DNA from: Polyangiaceae bacterium
GTDB taxonomy: Bacteria; Myxococcota_A; Polyangia; Polyangiales; Polyangiaceae
NCBI GenBank assembly: GCA_020848455.1
Contig: JADLAB010000040.1
Span: forward strand, 1-46,921
Length of the DNA: 46,921 nucleotides
Direction of reading: 5' to 3'
In this document: positions 25,982-35,411 of the stretch, one piece after another
Numbering within the stretch: position 1 is the first letter of the stretch
How the letters are laid out: every line of letters begins with the position of its first letter
The notes under the pieces: model-generated
What the model was told of the DNA's origin: nothing
Databases searched by the model: none
What the model saw: the letters and a program-made list of their open reading frames with translations, nothing else
Position numbers and translations under genes: made by a program

Positions 25982-27766
25982 ATGATGGCCTCGTCCCCAC
26001 CCGCCCGTCCCGCGACGCCGGTCTCCGCCCCCCCGAGGGCGCGCCGGTCCGAGCGCCCGCGCCTGCCGCGCTGGCGCTGGGTCGCCATGGGGCTCGTGGC
26101 GGCCGCGGCCGCCGTGGCGAACGGCTGGCTCTTCTGGCCGCGGACCATCCCGCCGCCGCCCAAGCCGGCCCCGGTGCGGCTCGTCGTCGCGGGCAGCGCG
26201 CTGCCGATGAAGGGCGATCCGGTCGCCGAGGCGCTCGACCTCGTGCGGCGCTTCGCGGGGCGCGAGCTCGTGCTCGAGCTGCCCGACGGCGCCACGCGCT
26301 CGCTGCGCCTCGCCGAGCTCGGCGCCGAGATCCACCGCGTGCGCCTGAGCGACTTCGTGCGCGCCGCGCTCGACGAGTCGACGCCGCTCCGGCGCAGCTA
26401 CGAGCGCGCGCGCGCCACGGACCCGGCCGCGGGTCTCGCGGTGCCCGTGCCCGTGGTCCTCGATCCGGAGCGTGCGCTCGCGACGCTGCTGCGCATCAAG
26501 GACGAGGTCGATCGGGACGCCGCGGACGCGGTCGTCGACCTCGAGCTGCGCAAGCTCAACAAGGAGCGCTACGGCTACCGCCTCGACATCTACGCGACGC
26601 TCGCGCGCATCGAGGCCGCGCTGGGCCGTGGCGAGGGCAAGGTCGCCGCGGCCGTGTCCGAGGTCACGCCGCGCGTCGTGTCGGCGACGCTCGGCGACAT
26701 CGAGTTCGACGACGTGCTCGGCTACTTCGAGACGCGCTACTCGCTCGGCGCGAAGTACCGCGCGCGCACCGACAACCTGCGCGTCGCCGCGAGCCGGCTC
26801 GACGGCACCGTGCTCCGGCCGGGCGAGATCTTCGACTTCAACGCCACGGTCGGCCCGCGCGACGAGGCGCACGGCTACAAGGTGGCGCCGGTCATCGCCC
26901 AGGGCGAGCTCGTCGACGGTATCGGCGGCGGCACCTGCCAGATCTCCGGCACGCTGCACGGCGCCGCCTTCTTCGCGGGCCTCGACATCGTCGAGCACTA
27001 CCCGCACACGCGGCCGAGCTACTACATCAAGCTCGGCCTCGACGCGACGGTGGTCTACCCGACCATCAACTTCCGCTTCCGCAACCCCTTCGACTTCCCC
27101 ATCGTGCTGCACGAGACCGTCAAGACCGACGACGCGCAGAAGGTCGGCGTGGTGCGCGCGGAGATCCTGGGGCCGAAGCGCCGCCGCACCGTCACCTTCT
27201 TCCGCCGCCTCGACGAGGTCCTGCCGTTCACCGAGCTCGAGCGCGAGACGGACAAGCTGCCCGAGGGCACGCGCCTGCTCGTGCAGCGCGGCATCCCGGG
27301 CTTTCGCGCGACCGTGTTCCGCGTGGTGCGCGACGGCGCCTACGCGGTCCGCAGCCGCCAGCAGAGCACCTACCCGCCGACCAACCAGATCGTCGACGTG
27401 GGCACCGGGCCGAAGGACCTCGAGGTCAAGCGCAAGGACGACGCCCACCCCGAGTACGTGGCCGACGCCTACCTCGTCATCACGCAGGGGCCCGACATCC
27501 GCACCCCCGGCGCGACGGGGCCCGAGCTCGGCGGCGGCACGGTCGAGAGCCGCGTGCCGGGCACGACCGGTCGGCCGGGCTGGCAAGAGAAGGCGGGCAT
27601 GCCGGTCTATGGTCTCGGCGCGACGGCCGAGGGCGACGCGCCGCAGGCCGAGGGCAGGTCGCTGTCGGGCGCGCCGGACGGCGCGGCGGACGAGCCCAAG
27701 AAGGCCGACCCACCCGCGGCGGACGGCGGCAAGGACGACGGCAAGAAGAAGAAGAAGGGCAAGTAG
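25982..27766 (+). CDS. Membrane-anchored VanW-family protein
   Basis: The 594-residue protein has a short basic/proline-rich cytoplasmic start, one transmembrane helix (about residues 33-53) and a large extracytoplasmic part. An N-terminal putative peptidoglycan-binding-like domain (about 60-250) precedes the VanW domain at about 270-400, recognised by LRPGEIFDFN, HGYKVAPVI, GGGTCQISGTLHGAAFFAGL, YPHTRPSYYI and FRNPFDFPIVL. A further beta region resembling the C-terminal G5-type part follows, and the tail is Lys-rich (GKKKKKGK). VanW proteins are common beside cell-wall genes but their biochemical role is unsettled. It is not evidence for glycopeptide resistance. Seventeen bases separate it from a STAND-like ATPase gene, so they probably form an operon. 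Confidence 0.92.
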   Translation: MMASSPPARPATPVSAPPRARRSERPRLPRWRWVAMGLVAAAAAVANGWLFWPRTIPPPPKPAPVRLVVAGSALPMKGDPVAEALDLVRRFAGRELVLELPDGATRSLRLAELGAEIHRVRLSDFVRAALDESTPLRRSYERARATDPAAGLAVPVPVVLDPERALATLLRIKDEVDRDAADAVVDLELRKLNKERYGYRLDIYATLARIEAALGRGEGKVAAAVSEVTPRVVSATLGDIEFDDVLGYFETRYSLGAKYRARTDNLRVAASRLDGTVLRPGEIFDFNATVGPRDEAHGYKVAPVIAQGELVDGIGGGTCQISGTLHGAAFFAGLDIVEHYPHTRPSYYIKLGLDATVVYPTINFRFRNPFDFPIVLHETVKTDDAQKVGVVRAEILGPKRRRTVTFFRRLDEVLPFTELERETDKLPEGTRLLVQRGIPGFRATVFRVVRDGAYAVRSRQQSTYPPTNQIVDVGTGPKDLEVKRKDDAHPEYVADAYLVITQGPDIRTPGATGPELGGGTVESRVPGTTGRPGWQEKAGMPVYGLGATAEGDAPQAEGRSLSGAPDGAADEPKKADPPAADGGKDDGKKKKKGK

Positions 27767-27783
27767 CCCGTGTCGGGACCCGC

Positions 27784-29853
27784 ATGAGTCAGGCGAACGA
27801 CCTCGGGACGGTGCTCGGGGCGCGCGTCCGCCGCGCCTTCGTGGGCCGCGTCGCCGAGCTCGCGGCGCTCGGCCGGGCGCTCGAGCAGAGTCGCGAGACG
27901 CCGCAGCTCGTCCTCGTCGCGGGCTCCGCGGGCGTGGGCAAGACGACGCTCCTGCGTCGCTTCGCGCTCGACGTCGGCGACGCGGGCGGGCGCACCGTGT
28001 TCGTGCCCTTCGTCGAGCGCGCGCCGAGCGGTGCGGCCGAGCCGCCTTCGCTCGGCGCCACCGAGCGTGCGCTCGCGGCGCACGGCCCCGACCTCGGGCG
28101 GCGCGCCGCGCCGGACGTGCTCGCCTTCGATGGCTCCGGCGCCGTGGACGTCGACCCCTACCTGCGGCTGCTCGAGCAGCTCGGGAGCCTGGTCGGGCCG
28201 CGGCTCTGCGTCGTCGTCGCCACGCGCGCCCGCCGCGCGCTGCGGCTGCGCGTGGATCCGGGCTTCCAGAAGGCCTTTGCCGAGGTCGAGCTGCGCAACT
28301 TCGCGCGCGACGAGGCGACGGCGTTCCTGCTGCGGCGCGGCGTCCCGGGCGCGCTCGCCGACGAGCTCTTCGCCCTCACCGGCGGTCATCCGCTCGCCCT
28401 CGCGCTCCTGGCGGATCGGACCCAGAGCGACCCGCGCTGGCGCCCCTCGTGGACGGCCTCGCCCGAGCTGCTCGCCTTGCTCGTGCGCGAGCTCTGCGCC
28501 GACGCGCCGTCCTCTGGGCACCGCGAGGTGCTCGAGCTCGCGGCCATGGTCGAGCCCCTCGACGAGGCCCTCGCGGCCGATGTGCTCGGGCGCTCGCTCC
28601 GCGCCGAGTTCGCGTGGCTGTGGCAGAGCCCGCTCGCCGAGCTCGACGCCGAAGGCGTGCGGCTCACGCCGCTCGCGCGCGAGCTCCTGCACCGCGAGCT
28701 CGTGCAGGATCGCGCCGCGCTCGCCCGGCTCGGGCCGGCCGTCGTGGCGGCGCTCGTGGCGCGCCTCGCCGCGGCGTCGAGTCCCGAGCTCGCCCGGCGC
28801 GCCCTCCACGCGCTCGTCGTCGCGCGGCGCGATCTGCCGCGGCTGCGCGACGGGCGCCTCGCGACGGCCATCGCCCGGACCGAGTGCGGTCGCTCGGAGC
28901 TCCCCGCGCCGGTGGCGAGTGGGGTCGGGCGCGGCGTGCTCCGCGACGCCGCCGGCGCGCTCGCGCTCGGCCTCGTGCGCGGGCCGCTCGCCGAGGTCGC
29001 GCGCGCGCTCGGCGTCGCCGCGCCGCCGGGCATGGAGTCGCCGCCGGGCACCGAGCTCTGCTGCCTGCTCGCGGACGAGGCCCAGGGCTCCGCGGCGGGC
29101 ACGGCCGCCGCGCCCGCCACCGCGCTCGCGCTGCTCTGCGCGGTGGCCGCCGAGGGCGCGCTCCGGGGCGACGGCGTGCGCTTCGGCGTCGCCACGCGCG
29201 AGCCCGAGGCCTGGCTTCCCGGGCCCGCCACCGCGTCGGGGGCGGCGGAGCCCGAGCTCCTCGGCGACCCGGGCAAGCTGCGGCTGGTGCTCCTGCCCGA
29301 GGCGGGCCGGGTGGCGCCGCCCGCGCTGCATCCCGCCTGCGCCTTCGCCCTCGCCTCGGTCGGGCTCCTGCCGCTCCCCGAGGCGACGCGTGCCGGCCAG
29401 CCCCAGCCCCTGCCCGTGGCCCCGCCCGCCGGGTCGGCGCTCGCCGCGGCGCCGGCCCCTCCGAGCCCGGTCGCCCTCGGGGCCGAGGCCTTCGCGGCGG
29501 CCGTGCGCGCCGCGCTCCAGAGCTTCCACCGCGGCCACGAGCTGCGCGACAGCCCGCTCGCGGACTGTGCCGCGGTCCTCGCCGTCGCCCGTGCGGGGCG
29601 CGAGCGCACCGCGGCGCTCCAGGGCGTGCTCCGCGCGCTCGTCGACGAGATGGCGAAGGCGGCCGGCTACGCCGACGAGGCCCGCGTGCTCCGCGCCACC
29701 TTCCTCGAGCCCTCCGTGAAGCAGCAGGCGGCGGCCGCGGAGCTCGGAATGCCCTACGGCACCTACCGGCACCGGCTGCGCGCGGCGCTCGCGGTGTACG
29801 TCGCCTTGCTGTGGCACAAGGAGCTCGCCGCGCGGGTGGCGCTCGGCGCCTGA
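27784..29853 (+). CDS. STAND-like AAA ATPase with C-terminal helix-turn-helix-like segment
   Basis: The 689-residue soluble protein begins with a FVGRVAELAALGRALE box and Walker A GSAGVGKT (47-54), a layout seen in AAA_16/STAND ATPases; the Walker-B-like segment is PDVLAFDGSGAVDVDPYLRLLEQL (about 115-138). A helical region (roughly 210-370) resembles the winged-helix and helical-repeat parts of STAND proteins. The middle is Ala/Pro-rich. The C-terminus has KQQAAAAELGMPYGTYRHRLRAAL, which looks like a sigma-region-4/Fis-like helix-turn-helix, followed by a conserved-looking VALLWHKEL. It could be a nucleotide-switched transcription factor or signal sensor. Start ATG 27784 fits the family N-terminus. 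It lies 17 bases after the VanW gene, its likely partner. Confidence 0.83.
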   Translation: MSQANDLGTVLGARVRRAFVGRVAELAALGRALEQSRETPQLVLVAGSAGVGKTTLLRRFALDVGDAGGRTVFVPFVERAPSGAAEPPSLGATERALAAHGPDLGRRAAPDVLAFDGSGAVDVDPYLRLLEQLGSLVGPRLCVVVATRARRALRLRVDPGFQKAFAEVELRNFARDEATAFLLRRGVPGALADELFALTGGHPLALALLADRTQSDPRWRPSWTASPELLALLVRELCADAPSSGHREVLELAAMVEPLDEALAADVLGRSLRAEFAWLWQSPLAELDAEGVRLTPLARELLHRELVQDRAALARLGPAVVAALVARLAAASSPELARRALHALVVARRDLPRLRDGRLATAIARTECGRSELPAPVASGVGRGVLRDAAGALALGLVRGPLAEVARALGVAAPPGMESPPGTELCCLLADEAQGSAAGTAAAPATALALLCAVAAEGALRGDGVRFGVATREPEAWLPGPATASGAAEPELLGDPGKLRLVLLPEAGRVAPPALHPACAFALASVGLLPLPEATRAGQPQPLPVAPPAGSALAAAPAPPSPVALGAEAFAAAVRAALQSFHRGHELRDSPLADCAAVLAVARAGRERTAALQGVLRALVDEMAKAAGYADEARVLRATFLEPSVKQQAAAAELGMPYGTYRHRLRAALAVYVALLWHKELAARVALGA

Positions 29854-29905
29854 GGCAGCTCGAGGAGGCTCGGCGCCCCGAGACCGAGTCCGGGCTTCGC
29901 GCTCG

Positions 29906-31060
<1,155 letters not shown>

Positions 31061-31148
31061 CGGGTCGCCGAGTATGCCACGGCCGGGCGTGCGCGCGCGG
31101 GCACTTGGCCGCGCGCCGGCGCCCGTGCGAGGCTCGCGGCGCTCGTCC

Positions 31149-32387
31149 ATGTCGACCGCCGGCCCGCCCTCCGCGCCCGCGCCCACCGTCGTGCTCGGTG
31201 TGAGCGGCAGCATCGCCGCCTTCAAGGCGGTCGAGGTCGCGCGCCACTTCCTCAAGGCCGGCGTGCGCGTGCTGCCCGCCATGACCGCCGCGGCCCGGCA
31301 GTTCGTCGGCCCAGCGACCCTCGCCGGCCTCACCGGCGAGCGGGTCGCCGGCGACATGTTCGAGCCCGGCCTGGCGGGCGAGATCCACGTGGCGCTCGCG
31401 CGCGCCGCCGACGTGGTCGTGCTGTGCCCCGCGACCGCCGATCTGCTCGCCGACCTCGCCGCCGGGCACGCCACGGACGTCGTGCGCGCCGTGGCCCTGT
31501 GCACGAACCGCCCCATCGTCGTCGCGCCCGCCATGCACCCGGCGATGTGGGCGCACCCCGCCACGCAGCGCAACGTCCGCACGCTCCTCGCGGACGGCCG
31601 CTGCCGCTTCGTGGGGCCCGTCGAGGGCGAGGTCGCCTCGGGCGAGACCGGCCTCGGCCGCATGGCCGAGCCGCTCGACGTCGCCGAGGTGGTGCTCGGC
31701 CTGCTCCGCCAGGGTGCCCGGCGCGACCTCGACGGCGTGCGCCTGGTCGTGACGGCCGGGCCGACGGTCGAGGACCTGGATCCGGTGCGCTTCCTGTCGA
31801 ATCGCTCGAGCGGGACCATGGGCTTCGCCGTCGCGGAGTGCGCCGCGCTGCGCGGCGCCCGCGTCACGCTCGTCGCCGGCCCGGTCGGCCTGCCGACCCC
31901 GGCCGGCGTGACGCGCCACGACGTGCGGAGCGCGCTCGAGCTCGACGAGGCCCTGCGCGCCCTGCTCGGCGCGGATCTGTCGGGCGCCGACGCCCTCGTG
32001 ATGGTCGCCGCCGTGGCCGACTACCGGCCGGCCGAGCGCGCTGCGCAGAAGCTCAAGCGCTCGGGCGCCCCGCTGACGCTGACGCTCGAGCCCAACCCCG
32101 ACATCCTCGCGGGGCTCGGGGCCGCGCGCCGCGGCGCCCGGCCGCTGCTCGTCGGGTTCGCGCTCGAGACGGCGAGCGGCACCGAGCTCGAGACCATCGC
32201 GCGCGCCAAGCTCGCCCACAAGCGCGTGGATCTCGTCGTGGCGAACTCCGTCGCCACGCTGGAGCAACCGGAGAGCAGCGACGTCGTGCTCGTGGACGAG
32301 GCGGCGAGCCTGTCCCTCGGCCGGATCGGCAAGCGCGACCTGTCCGACCGGATCCTCGACTGGGTGGCCGCGCGGTGCCGTTCGTGA
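31149..32387 (+). CDS. coaBC: Bifunctional phosphopantothenoylcysteine synthetase/decarboxylase CoaBC
   Basis: CoaBC makes 4'-phosphopantetheine from phosphopantothenate, CTP and cysteine in coenzyme A synthesis. Residues 10-180 are the FMN-dependent CoaC flavoprotein (GVSGSIAAFKAVE, the proton-relay-type His near residue 80 in GEIHVALARAAD, PAMHPAMW, GRMAEP). Residues about 195-410 are CoaB (TAGPTVEDLDPVRFLSNRSSGTMG; VMVAAVADYRP followed by Lys-rich KLKR; GFALET). At the position where CoaC enzymes carry a catalytic Cys before GxxGxGRMAEP, this protein has Ser164 (VASGETGLGRMAEP). Some bacterial homologues may share this, so activity loss should not be assumed. Length 412 is normal. The stop overlaps the next gene's GTG start. 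Confidence 0.93.
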   Translation: MSTAGPPSAPAPTVVLGVSGSIAAFKAVEVARHFLKAGVRVLPAMTAAARQFVGPATLAGLTGERVAGDMFEPGLAGEIHVALARAADVVVLCPATADLLADLAAGHATDVVRAVALCTNRPIVVAPAMHPAMWAHPATQRNVRTLLADGRCRFVGPVEGEVASGETGLGRMAEPLDVAEVVLGLLRQGARRDLDGVRLVVTAGPTVEDLDPVRFLSNRSSGTMGFAVAECAALRGARVTLVAGPVGLPTPAGVTRHDVRSALELDEALRALLGADLSGADALVMVAAVADYRPAERAAQKLKRSGAPLTLTLEPNPDILAGLGAARRGARPLLVGFALETASGTELETIARAKLAHKRVDLVVANSVATLEQPESSDVVLVDEAASLSLGRIGKRDLSDRILDWVAARCRS

Positions 32388-33109
32388 GGGCGCGGGTCTC
32401 GTCGGGCCGGCGGCAGCTCACCCTGGCGGACCGCGCGCTGCGCCGCCGCGCGGTCGTGGCCGCGCTCACCGTGGCGGCGGTGGGAGCGGTGGTGACCATC
32501 GCGGCGTTCCACCCCAGGCTCGCCACCGGCGCAGGGCCCATCGTCGTGGCCGCGGCGGGCTACCTCCCGCTCGGCGCGGCGGCGCTCTACTGGCTGCACC
32601 GGCGCGGCGAGCTCGCCGAGCTGTTGCGGCCGCTGCGCGGCGACATCGCGGTCGCCGCCCTGCTCGCGGCCGCGATGTGGGGCGCCAGCAAGCTCGGCGT
32701 CGTCGTGCTCGCCCCCGAGGGCACGGAGCGTCAGGCGTGGCTCATCCGCCTCTACAGCCACCTGTCGTGGTGCTCGGGCCGACCGCTCGCCGGCGTCGCC
32801 ATCATGTGGGTGGCGGCGTTCGAGGAGATCGCCTGGCGCGGCTTCGCCTTCCGCGCGCTCCGCGCCGGCTTCGGCGCGCGGCGCGCGTTCTGGGGCACGA
32901 CCGTCCTCTACGCGCTCGCCCACCTGCCGAGCGCGTGGCTGCTCGCGGCGGAGCTCTCGGGGCCCAACCCGGCCGTGGTCCTGGCGGCGGCCTTCGGCGG
33001 CGCCGTGTGGGGCTTCGTCACGCTGCGTTCCGGCCGCCTGTCGCCGGCGATCTTCGCCCACGCGCTCTACAGCTGGGCCGTGGTCGAGTTCCCGCTCTGG
33101 CGCCTCTAG
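32384..33109 (+). CDS. CPBP-family intramembrane metalloprotease
   Basis: The 241-residue polytopic protein shows the CPBP (Abi/Rce1-like) motifs: FEEIAWRG with Glu147, Glu148 and Arg152; TTVLYALAHLP with His180; and AIFAHALYSW with His226, the last motif having Ser where Asn or another small residue is usual. About seven hydrophobic segments surround these. CPBP proteins include CaaX prenyl-type proteases and membrane proteins that process peptides, but the substrate here is unknown. GTG 32384 was chosen because it overlaps the coaBC TGA (GTGA); GTG 32375 is an alternative. Translational coupling to coaBC may simply be compact genome organisation. A hairpin at 33143-33175 could end the transcript. 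Confidence 0.88.
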   Translation: MRARVSSGRRQLTLADRALRRRAVVAALTVAAVGAVVTIAAFHPRLATGAGPIVVAAAGYLPLGAAALYWLHRRGELAELLRPLRGDIAVAALLAAAMWGASKLGVVVLAPEGTERQAWLIRLYSHLSWCSGRPLAGVAIMWVAAFEEIAWRGFAFRALRAGFGARRAFWGTTVLYALAHLPSAWLLAAELSGPNPAVVLAAAFGGAVWGFVTLRSGRLSPAIFAHALYSWAVVEFPLWRL

Positions 33110-33142
33110 AAGGAAGCTCGGCTCCAGCGTCACGTGGCTTCA

Positions 33143-33175
33143 GGCTTCTGGCTCCAGGCTTCAGGCCCAGAAGCC
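33143..33175 (+). terminator. Hairpin, candidate terminator or repeat
   Basis: GGCTTCTGG (33143-33151) pairs perfectly with CCAGAAGCC (33167-33175) around a 15-base loop, 34 bases after the CPBP stop. No U-run follows, so intrinsic termination is uncertain; it also overlaps the GGCTNCAGG repeat cluster. Confidence 0.4.
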
Positions 33176-33276
33176 GGAGCGCGGATCCCACGCGGAGTGC
33201 ACGCACGCACGCGCCTGCGGGGGCGCCGTTTCATCCGGCGTGGGTCGGGCGCGGCCCGGTGCCGGAACTGACTCGA

Positions 33277-33296
33277 TTTCGCCCTTTCGGGCGAAA
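33277..33296. repeat. Stem-loop, left copy of inverted pair
   Basis: TTTCGCCC (33277-33284) and GGGCGAAA (33289-33296) pair perfectly around TTTC. The flanks (TCGA before, GTCTCG after) resemble the reverse complement of the right copy at 33418-33435, so the two could be terminal inverted repeats of a small element of about 170 bases. Confidence 0.6.
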
Positions 33297-33417
33297 GTCT
33301 CGCGGCTACAGGGACCAGGGATCAGGCTGCAGGCACGAGACTCGAGGGAGCGAATCGAGACGGCTCATGCCCCGACCCACTGTAGCCTGAAGCCGGTAGC
33401 CCGAAGCCACGAGTGTC

Positions 33418-33435
33418 TCGCCCGAAAGGGCGAAA
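33418..33435. repeat. Stem-loop, right copy of inverted pair; possible yebC terminator
   Basis: TCGCCC and GGGCGA pair around GAAA, followed by AA. On the minus strand this structure starts 12 bases after the yebC stop and could terminate it. It is the inverted counterpart of the stem-loop at 33277-33296. Confidence 0.5.
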
Positions 33436-33446
33436 CACGACTGTGA

Positions 33447-34205
33447 TCAGCCCGCCGCCTCGGCGATGCGCTGCAGCTCGGCGTCGCTGATCTCGAAGTC
33501 GGCGAAGACGTTCTGCGAGTCGTCGTGGTCGTCGAGCGTCTCGTAGAGCGACAGGCAGCGCTCGGCCTCGCGGCCGGTGATCGCCTTCTTGTTCTTGGGG
33601 ATGTACCCCGCGGTGCTCTCGGTCGGCGGGATGCCGGCCTTCTCGAGCGCGCTCGCCACGACGTCGAGCTGCGGCAGCGGGCACACCACCTGCCACGCCT
33701 CGCCCTCGTCCGTGTAGTCCTCACCGCCGGCGCCGATGGCGATCTCCATGATCTGGTCCTCGGTCGCCGCCGCCTTCGGCACCAGGATGGTCCCCTTGCG
33801 GTCGAAGGCCCACTGGGCGCTCGAGCCCGCGCCGAGCGCGCCGCCGTGCCGCTCGAACACCTTGCGGATCTCGGCCACGGTGCGGTTCTTGTTGTCGGTC
33901 ATCACCTCGACCATGAACAAGGTGCCGCCGGGCCCGGTGCCCTCGTAGAGGATCTCCTCGTAGGAGACTCCCTCGATCTCGCCCGTGCCGCGCTGGATGG
34001 CGCGCTTGATGTTGTCGGCGGGCATGGCGTTCGACTTGGCGACGCCCACGGCCTTGCGCAGGCGCGGGTTGCCGTCGATGTCACCGCCGCCCATGCGGGC
34101 CGCGACCGTGATCTCCTTGATGATCTTGCTGAAGACCTTGCCGCGCTTGGCGTCGGCAGCGCCCTTCTTGTGCTTGATCGTCGCCCATTTCGAGTGGCCG
34201 CTCAT
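33447..34205 (-). CDS. yebC: YebC/PmpR-family protein
   Basis: The 252-residue protein matches the YebC/PmpR family throughout: MSGHSKWATIKHKKGAADAKRGKVFSKIIKEI at the N-terminus, GxNPRLRxAVxxAKxxNMPxDNIxRAI near residues 45-68, YEGTGPGGTLFMVEVMTDNKNRT near 87-109 and a C-terminal acidic domain. Length is normal for the family (about 240-250). YebC proteins were described as DNA-binding regulators, and more recently some have been linked to relief of ribosome stalling at proline runs; which role applies here is not shown. It is monocistronic in appearance, 158 bases from the end of the upstream flippase-like gene. The upstream sequence contains GATAAGAT, a weak -10 candidate on the minus strand. 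Confidence 0.95.
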   Translation of the reverse strand: MSGHSKWATIKHKKGAADAKRGKVFSKIIKEITVAARMGGGDIDGNPRLRKAVGVAKSNAMPADNIKRAIQRGTGEIEGVSYEEILYEGTGPGGTLFMVEVMTDNKNRTVAEIRKVFERHGGALGAGSSAQWAFDRKGTILVPKAAATEDQIMEIAIGAGGEDYTDEGEAWQVVCPLPQLDVVASALEKAGIPPTESTAGYIPKNKKAITGREAERCLSLYETLDDHDDSQNVFADFEISDAELQRIAEAAG

Positions 34206-34363
34206 GGCTGGTTCCGCTCCGTGCTCGGGCTCTGCCCGGCCTCATCTTATCTCGCGCCGGCGCCGGTCGTCTCGACGGCGCGCGCCTGGGGCCGGCAGCC
34301 CGCTCGAGGGCCCCGGCAGAGTCGTCGAGCCGCTTAGCGTGCCGCCCGCGGGACGTCCAGCGG

Positions 34364-35377
34364 TCAATCCCCGGCCCCGGGGCCCTGCTCCTCGTTCGCC
34401 GCGGCCCTCGGCGCGAAAGGCGGCGGCGCCACCTGCCAGGCCACGAAGCCCGCCAGGATGAGCGCGAGGTAGAGCACGGCGAACACGACGAGGCCGAAGG
34501 CGACGCCGCTCTCCGCGGCGAGCCCGATGACGGGGAAGGCGAGCGCCATGAAGAGCTCGCGCACACCCACGCCCGAGACGCTGATCGGCAAGAGGCCGAG
34601 CAGGCTCGTGACCGCCATGAGGCTCATGGCGTCGAACCACGACAGCCCGAGGCCGAGCGACTCGCCGATGAGCCAGCCCTGCAGGTAGTTGACGGCGAAG
34701 CCCGCGACCGTGAGCGGCACGGCGAGCCACAGGCTGCGGCTCACCTGCGCCCGCAGGGCTGCGAGGAAGCGCTCGAGCCCGGCCGCGTCGCGCCGCGGCG
34801 AAAGGCGCGCGTACAGGCGCCCCCCGAGCCGCTCGGCGAGGCCCGGCACGAACAGGACGAGGGGCAGGACGGTCGTCAAAAGGACGCCGAGCCACATGGC
34901 GAGGCCGAGCTTGCCCGTGAGCACCGAGGCGAAGCGCGCGGCGCCGGCGGCCACGAACGCGACGAGCACGTACATGTCGCACAGCCGGTCCATCACGATC
35001 ACCGCCAGCCCCTCGGCGTAGGGGACGCCGAGGTCGTGGCGCGTGTACTGGATGCGCAGCACGTCGCCGACGCGCCCGGGCGTGAGCATGCCCACGTAGA
35101 GCGAGGCGACGAGCGCACGCCAGCCCCGCCCCGTCCCGTAGCGGTGCCCCGCCGCGCGGAGCAGCACCTGCCAGCGCACCACCTTGAGGTGGATGACGAC
35201 GACGTTGAGGGCGAGCGCCGCGGCGAGCGCCCACGGCTCGGCGCGCGCGAGCGTCTGCCACAGCGCCGCCGGATCGTCGATGCGCCAGAGCACGACGAGG
35301 AGCAGCACCGGCCCGAGCAGACGGAGCGCGATGCGCAGCGCCCGGCCCCGCCACCTCGTCTTGCGTGCTGCTGCCAT
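34364..35377 (-). CDS. Lysylphosphatidylglycerol-synthase TM-region (UPF0104) family protein
   Basis: This 337-residue polytopic membrane protein has about eight hydrophobic segments and the family blocks VVIHLKVVRWQVLLRAAG, SLYVGMLTPGRVGDVLRIQYTR and MDRLCDMYVLV near the middle, plus LLPISVSGVGVRELFMALAF late, as in the UPF0104/LPG-synthase transmembrane family. It lacks the soluble aminoacyl-transferase domain, so it is not MprF itself. Stand-alone members of this family are commonly encoded with glycosyltransferases and have been proposed to move lipid-linked substrates. The ATG at 35377 is selected because residues before it are Arg/Cys-rich noise. It is the last gene of the five-gene minus-strand glycan cluster, 34 bases after a methyltransferase. 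Confidence 0.85.
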   Translation of the reverse strand: MAAARKTRWRGRALRIALRLLGPVLLLVVLWRIDDPAALWQTLARAEPWALAAALALNVVVIHLKVVRWQVLLRAAGHRYGTGRGWRALVASLYVGMLTPGRVGDVLRIQYTRHDLGVPYAEGLAVIVMDRLCDMYVLVAFVAAGAARFASVLTGKLGLAMWLGVLLTTVLPLVLFVPGLAERLGGRLYARLSPRRDAAGLERFLAALRAQVSRSLWLAVPLTVAGFAVNYLQGWLIGESLGLGLSWFDAMSLMAVTSLLGLLPISVSGVGVRELFMALAFPVIGLAAESGVAFGLVVFAVLYLALILAGFVAWQVAPPPFAPRAAANEEQGPGAGD

Positions 35378-35411
35378 GAGCCTCGGGCACCTCGCCGGCG
35401 CCCCGCCGATG

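Larger units (their letters stand above)
33110..33446. other. Repeat-rich intergenic region between CPBP protease and yebC
   Basis: This 337-base stretch holds no plausible gene. It is filled with degenerate GGCTNCAGG units in both orientations, a hairpin at 33143-33175 and two inverted stem-loop copies at 33277-33296 and 33418-33435. The first part probably terminates the coaBC-CPBP transcript and the right edge probably terminates yebC. Confidence 0.75.

Noticed and set aside
17442-25985. Antisense open frame of 2847 codons on the plus strand
   Set aside because: It mirrors the giant TPR gene. In very GC-rich DNA with strong third-position bias the opposite strand is often free of stops; its translation is Ala/Arg/Leu/Val-rich without domain signals.
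25982-27766. Glycopeptide (vancomycin) resistance role for the VanW-family gene
   Set aside because: No vanH/A/X-type ligase, dehydrogenase or dipeptidase gene is present; VanW-family proteins occur widely outside resistance clusters.
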